Part shown: piece after piece, positions 6,988 through 10,907 of the stretch
How the letters are laid out: each line of letters opens with the position of its first letter
Numbering within the stretch: the stretch's first letter is position 1
Source: Acidobacteriota bacterium
GTDB taxonomy: Bacteria > Acidobacteriota > Vicinamibacteria > Marinacidobacterales > SMYC01
Direction: 5' to 3'
Length of the DNA stretch: 10,907 nucleotides
NCBI GenBank assembly: GCA_029263435.1
Contig: JAJCXL010000587.1
Span: 1-10,907 of the forward strand
The notes under the pieces: generated by a model
The model's database searches: none
Seen by the model: the letters and a program-made list of their open reading frames with translations, nothing else
What the model was told of the DNA's origin: nothing
Translations under genes and position numbers: made by a program

Positions 6988-7010
6988 GCCAGATCCACGA
7001 AAAGGGATCT
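6966..7010 (-). promoter_or_regulatory. attenuator-like set of competing hairpins
   Basis: Read on the minus strand, four segments occur in order: 1 AGAUCC (7010-7005), 2 GUGGAUCU (6998-6991), 3 GUCCAC (6987-6982), 4 GUGGGC (6976-6971), then UUUUU. Segments 1 and 2 pair (AGAUCC with GGAUCU, six pairs). Segments 2 and 3 pair (GUGGAU with GUCCAC, six pairs, one U-G, loop five). Segments 3 and 4 form the terminator. Pairing 2:3 would exclude both 1:2 and 3:4, the logic of a transcription attenuator. No leader peptide or ligand-binding fold is recognised. It could also be a plain fadJ terminator with fortuitous neighbours. Confidence 0.35.
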
Positions 7011-7030
7011 TATTGTTGCCTACGGCAATA

Positions 7031-7048
7031 CACCCGGGTGCCCGGGTG
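7031..7048. repeat. inverted repeat CACCCGGG-TG-CCCGGGTG, four bases after the fadJ stop
   Basis: Eight-base arms with a two-base centre; the same bases can be read as a tandem CCCGGGTG pair (7033-7040, 7041-7048) that includes the ten-base palindrome CACCCGGGTG. A second small inverted repeat, TTGCC-TAC-GGCAA, follows at 7016-7028. Both lack a T-run, so they are not terminators by themselves; they may stabilise the 3' end of the fadJ transcript or contribute to termination. Confidence 0.5.
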
Positions 7049-7051
7049 GGG

Positions 7052-9169
7052 TCAGTAGAACCGTCGACGGGCCTCGAGACTCTCAGGCACGTCGAAGCGT
7101 GGTCCGAGGCTTGGTCGCCACTTCGCGAGGTGGTCGACCACCTTGGAGACGCCCTCTGAGTCTGCGTAACGCAAGAGCCCGCCTCTGAAGGGCGGAAACC
7201 CGGTGCCCATAATCATCGCCAGATCGAGCTCTCCCGGCGTTCTCACTGTCTCGTCCTCGAGGCAGCGCGTCGCTTCAGCCACCATCAGGGAGAGGCCGCG
7301 CTCGACGATCTCTGCTCCGTTCGCGGGACGTGCGTCGATTCCGAGAATGGCGAGTACGGTCGGATCTGGAGTCGGTTTCTTCTTGGAGGAGCCGTCATAG
7401 CGATAAAACCCGCGGCCGTTCTTTCTTCCGAGGCGACCGGCAGCCACGAGCGCATCGACGACCGGCGACGGAGCGGCGCGCTCCCCAAAGGCTTCGGCCA
7501 GCACCTTCCCCGCCTTCTGGGCGACGTCGAGTCCGACCTCATCGAGAAGTCGCAACGGGCCCATCGGCATGCCGAACGCCTCGAACGCGCGGTCGATGGC
7601 GGCGATGTTGCCGGTCTCCTCGAGCGCGAATCCGGCCTCGTTCAGATACGGCCCGAGAATGCGGTTCACGAGAAAGCCGGGACCGTCCCTCACCACGACC
7701 GGCGTCTTGCCGAGCTTTCGCGCGAGCGCGACGAGGCTCGTCACGGTCAGGTCGTTCGTCTCGCGTCCACGAATGACTTCGACGAGCGGCATCCGGTCGA
7801 CCGGGTTGAAGAAGTGAAACCCCGCCATGCGTTCTGGTCGCGCGAGCACGGTTTGCATGGCGGATATGGACAAGGTCGATGTGTTCGTCGCAAGGATCGC
7901 GTCCTCCCGCACGAAGGGCTCGAGCTCTCGCAGCACGCTCTTCTTGATCTCGAGATCCTCGACCACCGCTTCGACGATGACGTCTAGCTGCCGGAATCCA
8001 GTGAACTCCAGCGTAGGTGCGATCCGAGCCATTTTCTGCTCGAGCTCCCATCGCGTCATGCGCTTTCGTTTCAGGCGCCTCTCGAAGATCTCGCGCGCGG
8101 CGCGCAAACCCGCGGCCAATGCCTCTGGGTGGATGTCTTTGAGCCGGACCGCAACGTCGCTAGCGGCAAACAGCCGAGCGATACCGCCTCCCATCGTGCC
8201 TGCGCCGACGACCGCGGCCGATCTCACGACGCGGGGCTTCGACCGAGCTTCGCCGACGACGGTTTTCTTGGCCGCTTCGTTGAGAAAAAAGAGCCGGACT
8301 AGATTTCGAGAAACGTCGCCGGTCAGCAGACGGCTCGCGTGCTCGCACTCGAGTGCCAAGGAGCGAGCTTTCGACGCGTAACCGTCTCGAAGGACTTCGA
8401 TGACGGCCAGGGGCGCCGGGTAGTGACCTTTCGTCTCCGCAACGACTTTCTTTCGTGCGGCAGCGAACAAGACGCGTCGCCCGACGAAGCTACCTTCGAG
8501 CATCCGCTCACGAAAGCTCCGTCGCACCCGAAGCAGCGGGGTGCCTTCGATGTGTGCTTCCAGCCGATCCAGAGCGCGAGCCTCGAGCTGGGTGTCGGCC
8601 ACCGCTTGGTCGATGAGCCCGAGCCGGAGGGCGCGCTTCGCGTCGATGCCGCGTCCCTTCAAGATGAAGTCGAGCGACCGGATCAGACCGATCCGGCGGG
8701 GCAAGCGGGTACACCCTCCCCACGCCGGCAGAATCCCCAACTGAACTTCGGGCAGCCCAATCTGAAACCGTGGATGATCGGAGCCCACCCGGCCGGTACA
8801 GGCGAGAGCGAGCTCCGTCCCGCCCCCGAGACAGACCCCGCCGATCGCGGCGACCGTGGGAAACGGCAACGCTTCGACGCGATCCATGATGGCCTGCCCT
8901 GCGCGGATCGCCTCGACCGCGTGCTCCACGCCTTCGATAGACTGAAACTCGGAGACATCCGCACCCGCGATGAACATGCCGTCTTTGCCGGACAGGATCA
9001 GTGCGCCGCGGACGTCGGTGCGAGACTCCAGCTCCTCCAGAACCTCGGTTAGCCGGTGCATGACCGCGCGGCCGAGCGTGTTGGGGCGCTCGCCAGGCAC
9101 ATCGAATGTGATGCGAGCGATCCCGCCTTGTCGGTCGAGACGGATCGGAGAGGCCTCGGTGCCGGTCAT
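7052..9169 (-). CDS. fadJ: FadB/FadJ-type fatty acid oxidation protein (enoyl-CoA hydratase / 3-hydroxyacyl-CoA dehydrogenase)
   Basis: A 705-residue multifunctional beta-oxidation enzyme, full length for the alpha subunit. N-terminal crotonase domain (about 8-200): oxyanion-hole segments KDGMFIAGAD (62-71) and GGVCLGGGTEL (110-120), with catalytic glutamates at Glu119 and Glu141. Dehydrogenase part: NAD-binding VGAGTMGGGIA (321-331), NTST (429-432), catalytic His452 in GFHFFNP and its partner Glu464 in PLVEV. Two C-terminal 3HCDH domains follow, the first opening at DGPGFLVNRI, and the second ending near FPPFRGGLL. It hydrates trans-2-enoyl-CoA and oxidises the 3-hydroxyacyl-CoA with NAD; a separate thiolase (FadA/FadI) completes the cycle but is not next to it here. 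FadB versus FadJ cannot be decided from sequence alone. ATG 9169 gives a normal N-terminus, although no strong ribosome site precedes it. It is divergent from the TonB-family gene (99-base gap) and followed by hairpins and a terminator, so probably a single-gene transcript. Confidence 0.95.
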   Translation of the reverse strand: MTGTEASPIRLDRQGGIARITFDVPGERPNTLGRAVMHRLTEVLEELESRTDVRGALILSGKDGMFIAGADVSEFQSIEGVEHAVEAIRAGQAIMDRVEALPFPTVAAIGGVCLGGGTELALACTGRVGSDHPRFQIGLPEVQLGILPAWGGCTRLPRRIGLIRSLDFILKGRGIDAKRALRLGLIDQAVADTQLEARALDRLEAHIEGTPLLRVRRSFRERMLEGSFVGRRVLFAAARKKVVAETKGHYPAPLAVIEVLRDGYASKARSLALECEHASRLLTGDVSRNLVRLFFLNEAAKKTVVGEARSKPRVVRSAAVVGAGTMGGGIARLFAASDVAVRLKDIHPEALAAGLRAAREIFERRLKRKRMTRWELEQKMARIAPTLEFTGFRQLDVIVEAVVEDLEIKKSVLRELEPFVREDAILATNTSTLSISAMQTVLARPERMAGFHFFNPVDRMPLVEVIRGRETNDLTVTSLVALARKLGKTPVVVRDGPGFLVNRILGPYLNEAGFALEETGNIAAIDRAFEAFGMPMGPLRLLDEVGLDVAQKAGKVLAEAFGERAAPSPVVDALVAAGRLGRKNGRGFYRYDGSSKKKPTPDPTVLAILGIDARPANGAEIVERGLSLMVAEATRCLEDETVRTPGELDLAMIMGTGFPPFRGGLLRYADSEGVSKVVDHLAKWRPSLGPRFDVPESLEARRRFY

Positions 9170-9268
9170 CGTCTGAAAAACCAGAGCTTATCACTCAGGA
9201 GCGCGCCCCAGCGGCCGCGATGAAGCTTTCTTGCATCCCTTTCCGCTTCGGAGGAGAATTGATATCTA

Positions 9269-10165
9269 ATGAAGTCGCTGGTGGCGTTGCTCAAGGATCT
9301 CTTCGTCAACGACGACATCGTCAGCGCTGTGTCCGGAACGGAGGTCGAGCCCCCGTTCTTCGACAAAGACCGCAAGCAGCGCTCACAGATTTACACGACA
9401 CTCGGCTACTTCGCGCTCATCATGGCCATGATGGTGCTGTCGAGCATCATCCCCGACCCCCCCGAAGAAGAAGAATGGGACCCACCGGGGCTCATCTTTA
9501 CAATGGAGCCCGGACCCGGCGGCGGCGGGGGTGGCGGCGACGGTTCGGACGAGCCGCTCTCCGTACAGGAGATCGCCGGCGAGGACGAGGCCGAAGTCGC
9601 AGTCAAAGTTGAAGTGCCGGAAGATGAGCTCGTCTTCGACGACCCCGATGTCGAGAACATTGAGGAAGAAGAAGACGAAGAGGTCGAGCCGGAAGACGAC
9701 ACCCCGGAGATTGTCGCTCCGGTCGTCGCCCAAGCGCCCGATAGCGAAAACGCGTTGGGAGCGCTCGAAGGCGTGACGGGCGTCGCAGCGAACGCCGGCA
9801 GCGGTACCGGAGGCGGTATCGGCGAAGGCGACGGCTCGGGGCTCGGACCGGGAACCGGCGGTGGTTTCGGCGGCGGCGCTTATCGCATCGGCTCGGGTGT
9901 CGAAAGCCCGCAGCTCGTCCACCAGACTCGACCCGATTTCACGGACGAGGCCGTCCTCAAGAAGATTCAAGGCAGCGTCGTTCTAGAGGTCGTCATCCTC
10001 GAAGAAGGCAAAGTCGGGGCCGTGCGGGTCTTGCAAGGTCTCCCCGCGGGTCTCAACGATCAGGCGATCCAGTGCGTTCGTGCTTGGAGATTCATCCCCG
10101 GCAAGCTCAAAGGGAAACCGGTGGCGGTGATCGCCGAAATCTCGATCGACTTCACTCTCTTGTAG
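9269..10165 (+). CDS. TonB-family energy transducer with acidic, glycine-rich linker
   Basis: A 298-residue protein with a cytoplasmic N-terminal segment of about 41 residues, one membrane helix (42-61), a long periplasmic linker and a C-terminal TonB domain (about 213-298). In the TonB domain QTRPDFTDEAV, GSVVLEVVILEEGKV and the RAWRFIPGKLKGKPV trailer are diagnostic. TonB passes energy from an ExbB/ExbD proton channel to outer-membrane TonB-dependent receptors; neither partner is in the window. Oddities: the linker is not the usual Pro-Lys/Pro-Glu rod but a poly-glycine stretch (84-90), a strongly acidic region (about 101-145, including EEEEDEE), and a Gly-rich segment (179-203). The 41 residues before the helix are longer than in classical TonB. 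The start ATG 9269 has GGAGGAG (9250-9256) twelve bases upstream, the same long spacing as phoH. It converges on the right-edge gene with a 21-base gap and no obvious terminator. Confidence 0.92.
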   Translation: MKSLVALLKDLFVNDDIVSAVSGTEVEPPFFDKDRKQRSQIYTTLGYFALIMAMMVLSSIIPDPPEEEEWDPPGLIFTMEPGPGGGGGGGDGSDEPLSVQEIAGEDEAEVAVKVEVPEDELVFDDPDVENIEEEEDEEVEPEDDTPEIVAPVVAQAPDSENALGALEGVTGVAANAGSGTGGGIGEGDGSGLGPGTGGGFGGGAYRIGSGVESPQLVHQTRPDFTDEAVLKKIQGSVVLEVVILEEGKVGAVRVLQGLPAGLNDQAIQCVRAWRFIPGKLKGKPVAVIAEISIDFTLL

Positions 10166-10186
10166 CGAGAACCCGCGTCACCGCGC

Positions 10187-10907
10187 TCAGCTCAACAGCT
10201 CGAGCGCGATCGCCTCGTCCACTTGCTCCGTTGCATCGACTTCGTGCTTGATATCCTGAAGCCGAGACGTGAGCTTGGGGACGGTGGCACTCGACGCTTC
10301 CGCACGGGACAAGTCGAGACGTAGCTGTTTGATCTGATTGAACGCGACGTCTCTTCGCGCTCGAAGGCGATCGATAACGACGACGGCCTTCGCGATCGCG
10401 GACTGCCGGTCCCGAAGCACATCCAGTTGACGGCGGAACAGCTTGCGATCGCCCACGCTCTCAGCAGCACCCAGCTGCTCCTCGGCCCGCTGGATCGTCT
10501 CGCTCAACCGGGACTGCTCCTCGGGCGAGGTCTGCTCCGCTAAATCTCGATCCTTTTGCGACAGATCTTTCAACCGCGCGACGATGCCGTCAATCTCGGC
10601 GACGAGCTCCGCCGCCTCATCACCCCCGCGCCGATCCAACAGCTCTCGTACCCGAGCGACTTCGACGTGGAACGCTTCGGGGAGATCGGGGTCCGGCAGA
10701 GCTTTGGTGACGTCGGGCACGACGTCGATGACCGTCTTGTCGCCGGTCGAAATGACGATTCCCGAGCGCAAGAACGGCATGATCTCCGGCAACACACTCG
10801 CCGCGTGCGCCGCCACACCGATTCCCCAAAAGCCCATCCAGAACGGGATCTCTCCCTGGAAGAAATACCAAGCGACGCCGAAGCCCGCGTACGTGCAAAC
10901 ATGTTGA
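10187..10907 (-). CDS. 2TM-domain / coiled-coil protein, N-terminus cut by right edge
   Basis: The frame is open to the right edge, giving at least 239 residues; the in-frame ATG at 10837 is probably internal, because the codons before it continue a membrane segment. The visible N-terminal part has two hydrophobic stretches, one around YAGFGVAWYFF and one around WMGFWGIGVAAHAASVL; the GFWGIGVAAHA signature resembles the small bacterial 2TM domain. After a linker containing a PDVTKALPDPDLP segment, the remaining roughly 160 residues are charged, helical and heptad-like, for example ELVAEIDGIVARLKDL and RDRQSAIAKAVVVIDRLRARR, which suggests a long cytoplasmic coiled coil. Comparable tails occur in membrane-linked signalling or scaffold proteins, and the missing N-terminus might carry another domain. 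Function is not assigned. It is convergent with the TonB-family gene. Confidence 0.75.
   Translation of the reverse strand, partial: QHVCTYAGFGVAWYFFQGEIPFWMGFWGIGVAAHAASVLPEIMPFLRSGIVISTGDKTVIDVVPDVTKALPDPDLPEAFHVEVARVRELLDRRGGDEAAELVAEIDGIVARLKDLSQKDRDLAEQTSPEEQSRLSETIQRAEEQLGAAESVGDRKLFRRQLDVLRDRQSAIAKAVVVIDRLRARRDVAFNQIKQLRLDLSRAEASSATVPKLTSRLQDIKHEVDATEQVDEAIALELLS

Noticed and set aside
8339..9052. 237-codon plus-strand frame opposite fadJ
   Set aside because: It is antisense to the intact crotonase domain and has no domain of its own.
9383..9970. 195-codon frame antisense to the TonB-family gene
   Set aside because: It mirrors the acidic and glycine-rich linker codons; no ribosome site or domain is seen.
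1..10907. CRISPR array, tRNA, rRNA, insertion sequence or phage-type attachment site
   Set aside because: No regularly spaced repeats, cloverleaf, transposase, integrase or long terminal repeats were seen on either strand.

Overview
The window is a GC-rich bacterial chromosomal segment carrying ten protein genes, two of them cut by the window edges. A TonB-family energy transducer and a periplasm-directed aspartic-protease-like protein point to a Gram-negative cell. Gene style (PhoH followed by a 7TM-HD phosphohydrolase, GTG/TTG starts, a polytopic NGYSGF-type membrane protein, a TonB with an acidic, glycine-rich linker) fits Acidobacteriota or a neighbouring phylum; this is an impression, not a proven placement. 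I see no rRNA, tRNA, CRISPR array, insertion sequence, integrase or phage gene.

Layout. (1) 1-1493, minus strand: phoH, then directly (stop and start codons abutting) the 5' part of a 7TM-HD phosphohydrolase that leaves the window on the left. A good sigma70-type promoter for the pair lies at 1689-1717. (2) 1763-4913, minus strand: a tightly coupled three-gene unit, retropepsin-like protein, gamma-carbonic-anhydrase-like protein, aspS, joined by a GTGA and a TTGA stop/start overlap. (3) 4968-6581, plus strand: a divergent polytopic membrane protein resembling GT-C glycosyltransferases. (4) 6616-7051: a possible 70-residue small gene and, upstream of it, an RNA-like region with a terminator hairpin and competing stems, lying just downstream of the next gene. 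(5) 7052-9169, minus strand: a complete FadB/FadJ-type beta-oxidation enzyme without a thiolase partner here. (6) 9269-10165, plus strand: a TonB-family protein. (7) 10187 to the right edge, minus strand: a 2TM/coiled-coil protein lacking its N-terminus.

Most of the window is housekeeping (tRNA charging, RNA/ribosome quality control, fatty-acid oxidation, envelope energy transfer). I do not find a multi-gene defence or biosynthetic system. The signals most worth a second look are small: the mutually exclusive hairpins at 6966-7010, the two-lobed aspartic-protease-like protein with DVG/DPG in place of D-T/S-G, its coupling to aspS, and the palindrome inside the phoH promoter spacer. Gaps between genes are all under 300 bases; the largest (1494-1762) holds the phoH promoter and a long leader.
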